From Streptomyces sp. AC550_RSS872 (GTDB lineage Bacteria; Actinomycetota; Actinomycetes; Streptomycetales; Streptomycetaceae), in assembly GCF_019049285.1 (NCBI RefSeq), contig NZ_JAGMUL010000021.1:124001-188000 (forward strand): 64,000 bases of DNA, written 5' to 3'. The notes beneath the pieces are model-generated. The model made no database searches and was not told the origin of the DNA. It saw only the letters and a list, made by a program, of their open reading frames with translations. Shown here piece after piece: positions 34,776 to 43,066 of this stretch (position 1 is its first letter; each line of letters starts with the position of its first letter). Both the position numbers and the translations under genes were made by a program.

Positions 34776-37019
34776 TCACCCCACCAGCTTGTCGGGGGTG
34801 ATGGGCAGGTCGGTGATCCGCCTGCCGGTGGCGTGATGAACGGCGTTGGCGATGGCCGCGGCGACGCCGACCGAGACGACCTCGCCCATGCCCTTGCTGC
34901 CGTGCGGGTGCGCGATGGTGTCGGGCTCGTCGATGAACAGGACCTCGATGTCGGGGACATCGGCGTTGACCGGAATGTGGTAGTCGGTGAGCGCGGAGTC
35001 GACGTACCGGCCGGAGACCGGATCGGGCGTCAGCTTCTCCATCAGCGCCCAGCCCATGCCGAACACGATGCCGCCCTGCGCTTGGTTCCTGGCCGCCTTG
35101 TGGTTGGTGATCCGGCCGACGTCGAAGACCGCCACGTGCCGGGTGACACGGACCCTCGGCAGGTCCGGGTCGATCCGCACCTCGGTGAAGTGCGCGCCGA
35201 AGGTGGCCACGGAGTGGGTGGTCCGGGGCGTGTAGCTAGCATCGGCCACCACCGGCTTGCCGCCGTGGCGGGCCAGCAGTGCACGGTACGTCTCCCCGCG
35301 CCTGGTGTCGTCCCGGTGGAACAGCCTCCCGTCGGCCGCCTCGACCTCGCCGTCCGCCAGCCCGTGCAGGGGCGAGTCCGGGTCGGTGACGGCCATCCGC
35401 ACGGCGGCCTTGCGGGCCTTCTCCGCGGCGAGGTGGACGGCGGAGCCCGTGTAGCCCGTGGTGCGAGACCCTGCGTTGCCCGCGGTCCTGGGCAGATTGG
35501 TGTCGCCCGCGCGGACGGACACCCTGCCCAGGGGCACTCCGGTGCCCGCCGCCGTGATCTGGGCGACGAGGGTGAGGGCCCCGGTGCCGATCTCTTGTGT
35601 GGCCGTGCGTACTTGGGCCGTCCCGTCGGCGCGGATCTCCACCTCGGCCCGCGCCTGGTCGGGGATTTCACCGCGTACGGCGGTGGCCATGCCGTAGCCG
35701 ACCAGTTCGCCGCCGTCGCGCATCGAGCGGGGCTCGGCCGTGCGCCGGTCCCATCCGAAGCGCTCGGCTCCGATCTCGTAGGCCTGAAGGAGGTTCTTGG
35801 CGCTCCACGGCTTGCCGGTCAGCGGATCGATGGTCAGGTGGTTGCGGCGGCGCAGCTCCAGGGGATCCATGCCGAGGCGGTAGGACAGCTCGTCCATGGC
35901 ACTCTCCAGGGCGAAGGAGCCGGGGGCGTCGCCCGGGGAGCGCAGGCTGATGGACGGGCCGATGTTCACCTTCGCGACCTTCGCGTCCATGGCCAGCACC
36001 GGCGCGGCGTAGGAGGCCGCGGTGGTGACGATGGCGGGCTCGGGCCGGTCGCCGCGCACCTCGGTCGCGTTCACGGTGTCGTGGAAGATGACGGCGAGCT
36101 TGCCCTCCCTGCTGGCGCCTAGCCGGATGCGCTGGACGATCGGCGGCTGGTGGCCCGTCGAGGTGAACACCTGCTTGCGGCTGAGCACGAGTTTGACGGG
36201 GCGTTGGACCACCTTGGCCGCGTGCGCCGCGAGCAGGGAGTGCCCCCACACGTCGGTCTTGTTGCCGAACGCCCCGCCGACCAGCGGCGACAGCACCCGG
36301 ACGCGTTCCTGCGGCAGCCCGAACACGGCGGCCACGACCTCCCGGTGGCCGTGCACGTCCTGGCTGCAGTCGTGCAGCGTGAGCGTGCCGCCCGACCACT
36401 GGGCGACCACCGCGCCCGGCTCCAGCGGCACGTGGCTGAAGTGCGGCACCCGATAGGTGGAGTCGGTACGCACGTCCGCACCGGCCAGCGCGGCCTGCGG
36501 GTCGGCGCCCGGCGGGAGCACCACGCGCTGCGGCCACGGCGGGCGGATGAGGCGCCCGCTCGCGGTGTACGCGTCGGGCAACGCCTCTTCCATGGTGGGC
36601 ACGGGCTCGTGCACCTCGTAGTCGATGTCCAGGAGCGACGCCGCGTGCTGGGCCTGCTCCAGGCTCTTGGCGACGACGATCGCGAGGTGCTGCCCGTAGT
36701 AGGTGACCTTGTCGTCGGCGAGCGGGAAACGATTCTCCAGGTAGCCGGTGTCGGCGGGGGTGCCCCGCCACGGCATCCGGTCGCGGTGCGTGATGACGGT
36801 GAGCACGCCGGGGGCGGCAAGGGCCCGTCCGGTGTCGATACGGCGTACCCGGCCCGCGGAGATCGTGCTCGTGACGACGACCGCGTGCGCCATGCCCCGC
36901 ACGCGCACGTCCGCGGTGTAACGGGCCGAGCCCGTGACCTTGCCGCGCGCCTCGACACGGTTGACCGGCGCGCCGATCCCGGATTCGGGAACCTCGGTAC
37001 GGTCGGTACTGAACGTCAT
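34776..37019 (-). CDS. Molybdopterin-binding large subunit of an aldehyde oxidase/xanthine dehydrogenase-type hydroxylase
   Basis: The 747-residue subunit corresponds to YagR/PaoC. It has the ald_Xan_dh domain 1 (GSARYTADVRVRGMAHA), molybdopterin-binding segments (GGAFGNKTDVWGH; QEIGTGALTLVAQ), and the catalytic glutamate E713 in GSKGMGEVVSVG. It hydroxylates an aldehyde or N-heterocycle with water as oxygen source. The ATG overlaps the stop of the FAD subunit gene (ATGA). The presence of a separate FAD subunit and a signal-bearing Fe-S subunit matches the periplasmic PaoABC type rather than fused xanthine dehydrogenase. Confidence 0.9.
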   Translation of the reverse strand: MTFSTDRTEVPESGIGAPVNRVEARGKVTGSARYTADVRVRGMAHAVVVTSTISAGRVRRIDTGRALAAPGVLTVITHRDRMPWRGTPADTGYLENRFPLADDKVTYYGQHLAIVVAKSLEQAQHAASLLDIDYEVHEPVPTMEEALPDAYTASGRLIRPPWPQRVVLPPGADPQAALAGADVRTDSTYRVPHFSHVPLEPGAVVAQWSGGTLTLHDCSQDVHGHREVVAAVFGLPQERVRVLSPLVGGAFGNKTDVWGHSLLAAHAAKVVQRPVKLVLSRKQVFTSTGHQPPIVQRIRLGASREGKLAVIFHDTVNATEVRGDRPEPAIVTTAASYAAPVLAMDAKVAKVNIGPSISLRSPGDAPGSFALESAMDELSYRLGMDPLELRRRNHLTIDPLTGKPWSAKNLLQAYEIGAERFGWDRRTAEPRSMRDGGELVGYGMATAVRGEIPDQARAEVEIRADGTAQVRTATQEIGTGALTLVAQITAAGTGVPLGRVSVRAGDTNLPRTAGNAGSRTTGYTGSAVHLAAEKARKAAVRMAVTDPDSPLHGLADGEVEAADGRLFHRDDTRRGETYRALLARHGGKPVVADASYTPRTTHSVATFGAHFTEVRIDPDLPRVRVTRHVAVFDVGRITNHKAARNQAQGGIVFGMGWALMEKLTPDPVSGRYVDSALTDYHIPVNADVPDIEVLFIDEPDTIAHPHGSKGMGEVVSVGVAAAIANAVHHATGRRITDLPITPDKLVG

Positions 37020-37996
37020 CGCGCACCTCCGAGTTCGGTGAGGGCCCGCCGTACGACCGCTTGGGCCAGCTTCACCTTGTACGTGTTGTCGGGACGCGGG
37101 GCCGCGCCCTTGGTCGCCGCGCGGGCGGCCGCCTCGATGGCGTCCTCGTCGAAGGGCCGGCCGAGCAGGGCGTGCTCCGCCGCCCTCGCGCGCCAGGGCT
37201 TGGGCGCGACGCCGCCCAGCGCGATCCGGGCCGAGCGGACCGTGCCGCCGCGCACCTCCACGGCGACGGCGGCCGACGCCAACGCGAAGGCGTACGAGGC
37301 ACGTTCGCGGAACTTGACGTAGTGGGAGTGTGCCGAGGAGGCACGGCCGGGCAGTTCGACCGCGAGGATGATCTCGTCGTCGCGCAGCATGACTTCGCGC
37401 TCGGGTGTGCGGCCCGGCAGCCGGTGGAAGGCGTCGATCGGGATACGTCGCTCCCCACGGGCCCCCCGGACCACGACCTCGGCGTCCAGTGCCTGGAGCG
37501 CGACGGCGCAGTCGGACGGATGGACCGCGACGCAGGAGCCACTGGTGCCCAGGATGGCGTGCCGGCTGCTGTCACCGTCCAGCGCCGCGCAGCCGGAGCC
37601 CGGCTCGCGGCGGTTGCAGGCGAACTCGGACTGCCGGTAGTAGGGACAGCGCACCCGCTGCAGGAGGTTGCCGCCGAAGGTGGCGCGGTTGCGGATCTGC
37701 TGGGACGCACCCGAGCGCAACGCCTCGACAAGGACGGGGAATCGCTGCACGATCCGTTGGTCATCGGTGGCGTTGCGGCACAGCGCGCCGATGCGCAGCC
37801 CGCCGTCCGGCAGGGCGGAAATCTTGTCGAGGGCGAGCCCGTTGAGGTCGATGAGGTGGCTCGGCCGTCGGATGCCGTCGCGCATCAGGGTGGTCAGATC
37901 GGTGGCCCCAGCGATCACCTCGGCCTCGGGGTGACGGGCGAGAAGACCGACCGCCTCACCGACGCTGCGGGCGCGAACGTACTCGAAAGGCTCCAC
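37016..37996 (-). CDS. FAD-binding subunit of the molybdenum hydroxylase
   Basis: The 326-residue subunit has the CO-dehydrogenase flavoprotein pattern: VIAGATDLTTLMRDG (FAD-binding), IRNRATFGGNLLQRVRCPYY, and a cysteine cluster (RCPYYRQSEFACNRREPGSGC) that in PaoB-like proteins holds an extra [4Fe-4S] cluster. The GTG at 37996 has AAGGGG 8 bases upstream and lies 2 bases after the Fe-S subunit stop; longer starts would overlap that gene. Confidence 0.9.
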   Translation of the reverse strand: MEPFEYVRARSVGEAVGLLARHPEAEVIAGATDLTTLMRDGIRRPSHLIDLNGLALDKISALPDGGLRIGALCRNATDDQRIVQRFPVLVEALRSGASQQIRNRATFGGNLLQRVRCPYYRQSEFACNRREPGSGCAALDGDSSRHAILGTSGSCVAVHPSDCAVALQALDAEVVVRGARGERRIPIDAFHRLPGRTPEREVMLRDDEIILAVELPGRASSAHSHYVKFRERASYAFALASAAVAVEVRGGTVRSARIALGGVAPKPWRARAAEHALLGRPFDEDAIEAAARAATKGAAPRPDNTYKVKLAQAVVRRALTELGGAR

Positions 37997-37998
37997 GG

Positions 37999-38607
37999 CT
38001 ATCGCCCCTTCACCATCGTGGCCGAGGCCGAAGAGATCGCGTCCCTGATGTTGCAGTAGGCCGCGCACCGGCACAGGTTGCCGCTCATGGCTTCGGGGAT
38101 GCGGTCCTCGGCGATCCCCGGCTGCTCCTCCTCCAGCAGCGCGACAGCCGACATGATCTGCCCGGATGTGCAGAAGCCGCACTGGAACGCGTCGTGGTCC
38201 ATGAAGGCCTGCTGCACGGGGTGCAGGCGGTCGCCGTCGCCGATGCCCTCGACGGTGGTGACTTCCTGTCCGTCGTGCAGGACCGCGAAGGTGAGGCACG
38301 ACAGGACGCGCTGTCCGTCGAGGTGCACGGTGCACGCCCCGCACGCCCCCTGGTTGCAGCCCTTCTTGGGGCCGGTGACGCCGACTTCGTCCCGCAGGGT
38401 GTCGAGGAGGCTGCTGCGCGGGTCGACGGCGAGCCTCAGGCGCTCGCCGTTGACGGTGAGGGAGACCTGTCGCATCGCTTCGGCGGCGGGCGTGCCCTCC
38501 GCCGATGTCGCGGACAGGTACGAACCCGCCGCCACGGCGGCTCCGACGGCCAGCCCACCGCCGACCACGACGCGGCGACTGGGATGAGGGGACACCTCGT
38601 CCGGCAT
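37999..38607 (-). CDS. [2Fe-2S] subunit of the molybdenum hydroxylase with twin-arginine signal
   Basis: The 202-residue subunit carries two [2Fe-2S] centres: plant-type CNQGACGAC with a later cysteine (VLSCLTF), and the all-helical CGFCTSGQ...GNLCRCAAY. The N-terminus SRRVVVGGGLAVGAAVAAG is a twin-arginine signal, so the folded complex is probably exported. It is the first gene of the operon, upstream of the FAD, molybdopterin and XdhC genes. Confidence 0.9.
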   Translation of the reverse strand: MPDEVSPHPSRRVVVGGGLAVGAAVAAGSYLSATSAEGTPAAEAMRQVSLTVNGERLRLAVDPRSSLLDTLRDEVGVTGPKKGCNQGACGACTVHLDGQRVLSCLTFAVLHDGQEVTTVEGIGDGDRLHPVQQAFMDHDAFQCGFCTSGQIMSAVALLEEEQPGIAEDRIPEAMSGNLCRCAAYCNIRDAISSASATMVKGR

Positions 38608-38743
38608 GGAGTGCCCTCCTTTCTGTTCGGGCTTTCAGCCTTCGCCCTGGTCGCTCCGTTTACATCTGTCACTTCGACCGGTCTCGTGGCCTTGCCGCCG
38701 TTCGGGGCGGGCGAACACCGCTGCGGGCACGGCGGGCTGTGCA

Positions 38744-38773
38744 GCGGACGGCCGGCTGGTGCCGGCCGTCCGC
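38744..38773. terminator. Strong hairpin between GH27 and the hydroxylase operon
   Basis: GCGGACGGCCGGC and GCCGGCCGTCCGC form a perfect 13-bp stem with a TGGT loop, 60 bp past the GH27 stop. It separates the GH27 transcript from the hydroxylase operon downstream on the same strand. Confidence 0.85.
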
Positions 38774-38832
38774 ATCACCTGCTGGCTGTGCCACGGTTCG
38801 CACGCCTCACCGCGTGGCCCTTGCGACGGATG

Positions 38833-40824
38833 TCAGGTGAGGGTCCACTGCTGGTTGGCCTGGCCGTTGCAGTCCCACCGGATCAGCTGCGTGCCGTTGG
38901 CGGTTGCCGCGCCAGAGGCGTCCAGGCACTTGCCGTTGAGGTCGGTGATGGTGCCGTCCGAGTGGACGGTCCACTTCTGGTTGGCGCCGCCGTGGCAGTC
39001 CCAGATGACCACCTTGTCGTCCTCGCTGTCGTCCACGGCGTCGAGGCACTTGTCGCCGTAGACGACGAGTTCGCCGCGCGAGGTCTGCTGGAAGGTCTGG
39101 TTGCGTCCGCCGGAGCAGTCCCACAACTGTGGCTTGGTGCCGTTGATGTGGGCGTTCTTGTCGATGTCCACACAGCGGTCGGATGCGGCGCCGACGAGGG
39201 CCGCGCCGTCGGTGCCGGGGATGCCCTGGACGCGGAGGGCGTCGATGTCGGGGGTAGTGCTGCCGGAGACCGCCGCGAACCTGACAGTGTTCGCCCCCTT
39301 GGCCAGGTGCGCGAGCACGGACACGGTGCGGTAGGTCGTGGCCGAGCCGGTGGGCGGGAAGGCGACGACGTACGTGTACTGGCCGTTGACCTGGATGGTG
39401 GCCTTGCGGGCGGTGCTGCCGCCGTTGGCGTAGGTGATGTCCACCAGCTTCGTGCCCGCCGCTCCGGCGGTGACGTTGCTGAACGTCGGGGCGGTGGCGG
39501 TGGTGGTGTCCTCGTAGGTGCTGCCGGAGGCCTCGGTGCCGGAGACGGTCAGCAGTACCGCGTCGTTCGCCGGGACGGAGGTGGTGTAGCTGGTCGCGAA
39601 CGATCCGGCGTCGGTGCGGGTCCAGGCGTTGCGCACGGTGGCGGAGTCCGGGTTCAGGCCGAGGTCGGCCCAGCGGACGGTGATGTTCGCGGCGGAGCCG
39701 GTGCGGTTGAGCAGCATGACCGCGCGCTTGCCGGTGCCGGAGAGCACCTTGCCGTACGCCTGCAGGCCCCTGGTGTCCTCGGCGACCTTGACGCCCTGCA
39801 GGCCGCGCGGGTCCTGGTTGACGGCGAGGACCTCGGGGTTGATGAGGATGTCGCGGGTTTCCGCGCTCATGGTGGCCACGTCGTTCCCGGCCAGCAGCGG
39901 GGCGCCGGCGATCGACCACAGGCTCATGTGCAGCCGGTTGCGGGCGGCGGACATTCCGTTCAGGCCGACCATCAGCATGTCGGGGTCGTTGTAGTACCCG
40001 GTGTGCTGGGCCGCGGGCTGCAGAGCCTCGTCGAAGTTGTAGTACATCTTGGTCAGCTGCGGGGTCTCGTCCTTCTGCAGGATGTCGACGCTGGTGCGCC
40101 ACAGGTCGCCGTATCCCGGCGCCCAGTTCCACGGCCGTCCGGAGCCCCACTCGCAGAACGACAGCACCAGCTTGCGACCGGTCACGGCCGAGGCGGCCTC
40201 GTTGGCGGCGGCGATCTGCTTGTACGTCGTCTCCTGGTCCAGGCCCTCCACACGGCCGCCGCAGAAGTCGATCTTCACGTAGTCGAAGCCCCAGCGCTGG
40301 AAGGTCTCCAGGTCCTGCTGGTAGTGGCCCTCCATACCGGTGTTGGGCGCCGGGGGCCGGGTGGTGGGGTAGTAGTAGCCGCAGCCGTTCTTGCCCGCGT
40401 CGGTGTAGATGCCGGCCTTGAGGCCCTTGCCGTGGATGTAGTCGGCGATCGCCTTCATGCCGCCGGGCCACAGGTTCTCGTCGACGACGATGTTGCCGTT
40501 CGCGTCACGCTGGCCCTGCCACCAGCCGTCGTCGAGGTTGACGTACTTGTAGCCGGCGGCGGCCATGCCGGAGGAGACCAGGGCGTCGGCCTGCTGCTTG
40601 ATCACGTTGTGGTCGATGCTGCTGAAGAAGCTGTTCCACGACGCCCAGCCCATCGGCGGCGGCGTGACACCTGTCTGATGGGTGCTCACGGCGGCTGGTT
40701 GGGCGGACAGAGGCGCCGAAGGCTCCGGCCGGTCGAGCGCGGCCAGGCCGACGACGGCGAGTACGGCAGCGAGGACCTGGACGGTGATGCGTCTGGTCCA
40801 ACTTCGTGCGGCGGTGCGGGGCAT
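38833..40824 (-). CDS. Secreted GH27 alpha-galactosidase or beta-L-arabinopyranosidase with C-terminal CBM13
   Basis: The 663-residue precursor has a signal sequence (TRRITVQVLAAVLAVVGLAAL) and a GH27 domain from PPMGWASWNSF (about 56) to about 420, with nucleophile D186 in VKIDFCGG and acid/base D282 in NDPDMLMVG. A beta-sandwich region with a CBM35-like look (about 430-550, TKLVDITYANGG) and a ricin-type beta-trefoil (about 550-663, RCVDID, KCLDA, NQKW) follow. GH27 includes alpha-galactosidases and, in Streptomyces, beta-L-arabinopyranosidases; sequence reading does not separate them. It starts 37 bp after the SGNH esterase stop, probably in one transcript. Confidence 0.9.
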   Translation of the reverse strand: MPRTAARSWTRRITVQVLAAVLAVVGLAALDRPEPSAPLSAQPAAVSTHQTGVTPPPMGWASWNSFFSSIDHNVIKQQADALVSSGMAAAGYKYVNLDDGWWQGQRDANGNIVVDENLWPGGMKAIADYIHGKGLKAGIYTDAGKNGCGYYYPTTRPPAPNTGMEGHYQQDLETFQRWGFDYVKIDFCGGRVEGLDQETTYKQIAAANEAASAVTGRKLVLSFCEWGSGRPWNWAPGYGDLWRTSVDILQKDETPQLTKMYYNFDEALQPAAQHTGYYNDPDMLMVGLNGMSAARNRLHMSLWSIAGAPLLAGNDVATMSAETRDILINPEVLAVNQDPRGLQGVKVAEDTRGLQAYGKVLSGTGKRAVMLLNRTGSAANITVRWADLGLNPDSATVRNAWTRTDAGSFATSYTTSVPANDAVLLTVSGTEASGSTYEDTTTATAPTFSNVTAGAAGTKLVDITYANGGSTARKATIQVNGQYTYVVAFPPTGSATTYRTVSVLAHLAKGANTVRFAAVSGSTTPDIDALRVQGIPGTDGAALVGAASDRCVDIDKNAHINGTKPQLWDCSGGRNQTFQQTSRGELVVYGDKCLDAVDDSEDDKVVIWDCHGGANQKWTVHSDGTITDLNGKCLDASGAATANGTQLIRWDCNGQANQQWTLT

Positions 40825-40861
40825 GCGGCTCTCCAGGGAGAAAAGGGGAAGGAACGCTGAC

Positions 40862-42520
40862 TTACGGCGTGAGCTGGGCGAGGTTCACGGCGTTGGCCAT
40901 CGCCTGATAGCCGGCGTCGTTGGGGTGCAGTTTGTCGGGGCTGGCGTAGGCGGGATTGAGGGCCTGAGGGTTGCGGGGGTCCTGCATGGCCTTGTCGAAG
41001 TCGATGACGCCGTCGAAGGCTCCACTGGTGCGGATCCATTGGTTGACGGCTTGGCGGACCCGCTCGCCCTCGGGCGTGTAGTACTGGGCCCCCGCGTAGG
41101 GCAGGATCGTGCCGCCGATGATCTTCACGCCTACGGCGTGGGCTTGGTCGATCACGGTCTTCATGCCGTTCTGGAGATCCGCGGCGGTCACAGGGCTGGA
41201 TCCGTTCGGGCCGGTGTTGCTGCCGATGTCGTTGATGCCCTCCAGCAGGATCACGCTTTTGACGTTGGGCTGGCCGAGCACGTCCCGGCCGAACCGGCTC
41301 TTGAGGCTTGGGTTGGTCGACCAGGCGTCCGTCAGTATCCGGTTGGAGCCGATACCGGCGTTCACGACGCCGAGGGTGGGGCCGCCGGTAGCGGAGTTCA
41401 TGCGCCGGGCGAGGTAGTCGGGCCAGCGGCGGTTGGCACCCCAAGTGGAACCGACGCCGTCGGTGATGGAGTCCCCGACGCACACCACGGTTCCGGTGGC
41501 GGTCGAGGAGATGACGTCCAGGCCTTCGAGAAAGTACCAGGACGACTTTTTCGTCGGGTAGTTGCCGAGGCCGTCGTCGGCGACGCGGTTGCCGGAGGCG
41601 ACCCACGCCTGCTGCTGTGCCTCATGGTGCCAAGTGGCGGCGGGGGACGTCCCCGACACGTGGAGGCTCACGAGCTGGTTCGTGTCCGCGGCCACGGCCA
41701 TCGGGATCGGGTCGCTGGCGACGTCCTGCCCGGCGGGGATGGTGACGGAGGCCCTCTTGTTGAAGAGGACGGTGCGATGGGTGCCGTCGACGGCGGTGCC
41801 GGGCGTGCTGCCTTCCTGGGCGAGGTCGACGGCGTCGATGGTCAGCGGTCCGGTGCCGTAGCGGTTACTGAGTCGGACGCGGAGCTCGGACCCTGCGACG
41901 GTGGTGTGCGCGACCATGCGAATGCTCTTGTCGGTGAACGATTCACCGTTCTTCATCAGGCCGGCGGTGTAGGTGCCCACCCGTGTGAGCGGGGCGGAGA
42001 CCGGGGCCAGGGTCCAGCGCTGGTTGTCGCCTCCATTGGGCGTCCACTGGATGATCTCGTTTGCGTCTTTGTCCGACGACTCCTTGTTGTCGACGACCAG
42101 GCCGTTGGCAGCGTTGACAAGGTGGTAGGCGTCGCCGGCGGGCTGGAGCTTCCATTGCTGGCCGCCGGCGCCGTCGCAGGTGTTCTGGACGAGCTGCGGA
42201 GGTTCACTCTGCGGGGCAGGGGTGTCCAGACACAAGCCGCTGTTGGCGCTCCTGATGGTGTAGGCGCCGGAGCTGGTCCGGGTCAGCAACCATTGCTGGT
42301 TGGCCCCGTTGTTCGACGTGTACTGGATGACGGGTGCGCCGGGGGCGGTCGAGGCGAGTTTGACGTCCATCAGCTTTTCACTCGCGACGTTCGTCAGGGT
42401 GTAGACGGTGCCGGAGACGGGCGCTGCCGGGGCCGCGTGGGCCGTAACGCCGGTCCCCGTCAGGGCGCAGGCCGCGAGGCCCAGGCCGACCGGGACCGCG
42501 AGACGTCTTGTTATTCGCAT
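40862..42520 (-). CDS. Secreted SGNH/GDSL hydrolase with N-terminal ricin-type domain
   Basis: The 552-residue precursor has a signal peptide ending at AHAAPAA, an N-terminal beta-trefoil (about 35-175: GLCLDTP, GQQWKL, NQRWTL), and an SGNH hydrolase domain with block I VGDSIT (S351), block III GINDIG, and block V DKLHPND (D529, H532). Such enzymes remove acetyl or other ester groups from glycans. The lectin module at the N-terminus is the reverse of its neighbours. It precedes GH27 by 37 bp, so deacylation and debranching are probably co-expressed. Confidence 0.88.
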   Translation of the reverse strand: MRITRRLAVPVGLGLAACALTGTGVTAHAAPAAPVSGTVYTLTNVASEKLMDVKLASTAPGAPVIQYTSNNGANQQWLLTRTSSGAYTIRSANSGLCLDTPAPQSEPPQLVQNTCDGAGGQQWKLQPAGDAYHLVNAANGLVVDNKESSDKDANEIIQWTPNGGDNQRWTLAPVSAPLTRVGTYTAGLMKNGESFTDKSIRMVAHTTVAGSELRVRLSNRYGTGPLTIDAVDLAQEGSTPGTAVDGTHRTVLFNKRASVTIPAGQDVASDPIPMAVAADTNQLVSLHVSGTSPAATWHHEAQQQAWVASGNRVADDGLGNYPTKKSSWYFLEGLDVISSTATGTVVCVGDSITDGVGSTWGANRRWPDYLARRMNSATGGPTLGVVNAGIGSNRILTDAWSTNPSLKSRFGRDVLGQPNVKSVILLEGINDIGSNTGPNGSSPVTAADLQNGMKTVIDQAHAVGVKIIGGTILPYAGAQYYTPEGERVRQAVNQWIRTSGAFDGVIDFDKAMQDPRNPQALNPAYASPDKLHPNDAGYQAMANAVNLAQLTP

Positions 42521-43066
42521 GAGACCTCTTTCTTGAGTCTTTGCGTGGTGAGGGGCGCGGCGCGGGGCATCCGAAGGTCCGGCAGTCCACCTCTTGCGCC
42601 GGGACCACGGAGCTCGAAAGAGCGGGGTTCAGTGGGCACGGGCCGGAGTTGGCGAACCAAACGGACTTGCCGTCGGCGGGGATTGAGTAGAGGCGGGTGG
42701 GGTGGACTGCACAACGGCCGGATCGTTGATGTGCTCGGCGAGCTGGTCGAGCACGACCTGGCGGGCGTGCCGTGCCCGGGTGGGGTGCGCCGGTCAGGTC
42801 CCCAACGGTCGTGTGCTGCCCGTCCATCCGGTCAGCGGGGTCGGCTGTGCGGGGCGGGGCGGGTCGGTGACGGAGTCGGGGGCGCTGACCACCATGCCGC
42901 CTTCGGTGCGTGGCCGCGGACGACCGTCAGCCGCAGACCGAAGGTGTCGATGAGACGGGCGCGTTCCTCGGCCAGGTTCCGGGCAGCGGCAGGGGCGGAT
43001 GCCGCTGTTGGAGGTGTCGAGGTGGGGCGGAGATCTCCTGGATGACAGGGGATCTCCGCCAGCTTC
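42521..43066. other. Intergenic region between SGNH and GH59 genes
   Basis: No gene is supported. Minus-strand frames here give short protein-like stretches (RARLIDTFGLRLTVVRG; TRLYSIPADGKSVWF) in different frames, which could be the debris of a lost gene, but no family was recognised. Confidence 0.4.

Noticed and set aside
38194..40860. Long plus-strand open frame of 888 codons
   Set aside because: It lies antisense to the GH27 gene, has no recognisable domain, and is the usual high-GC mirror of a real coding frame.
42378..42827. Minus-strand frame containing TRLYSIPADGKSVWF
   Set aside because: Partly overlaps the SGNH signal-peptide region in another frame and cannot be linked to a family; kept only as possible debris.
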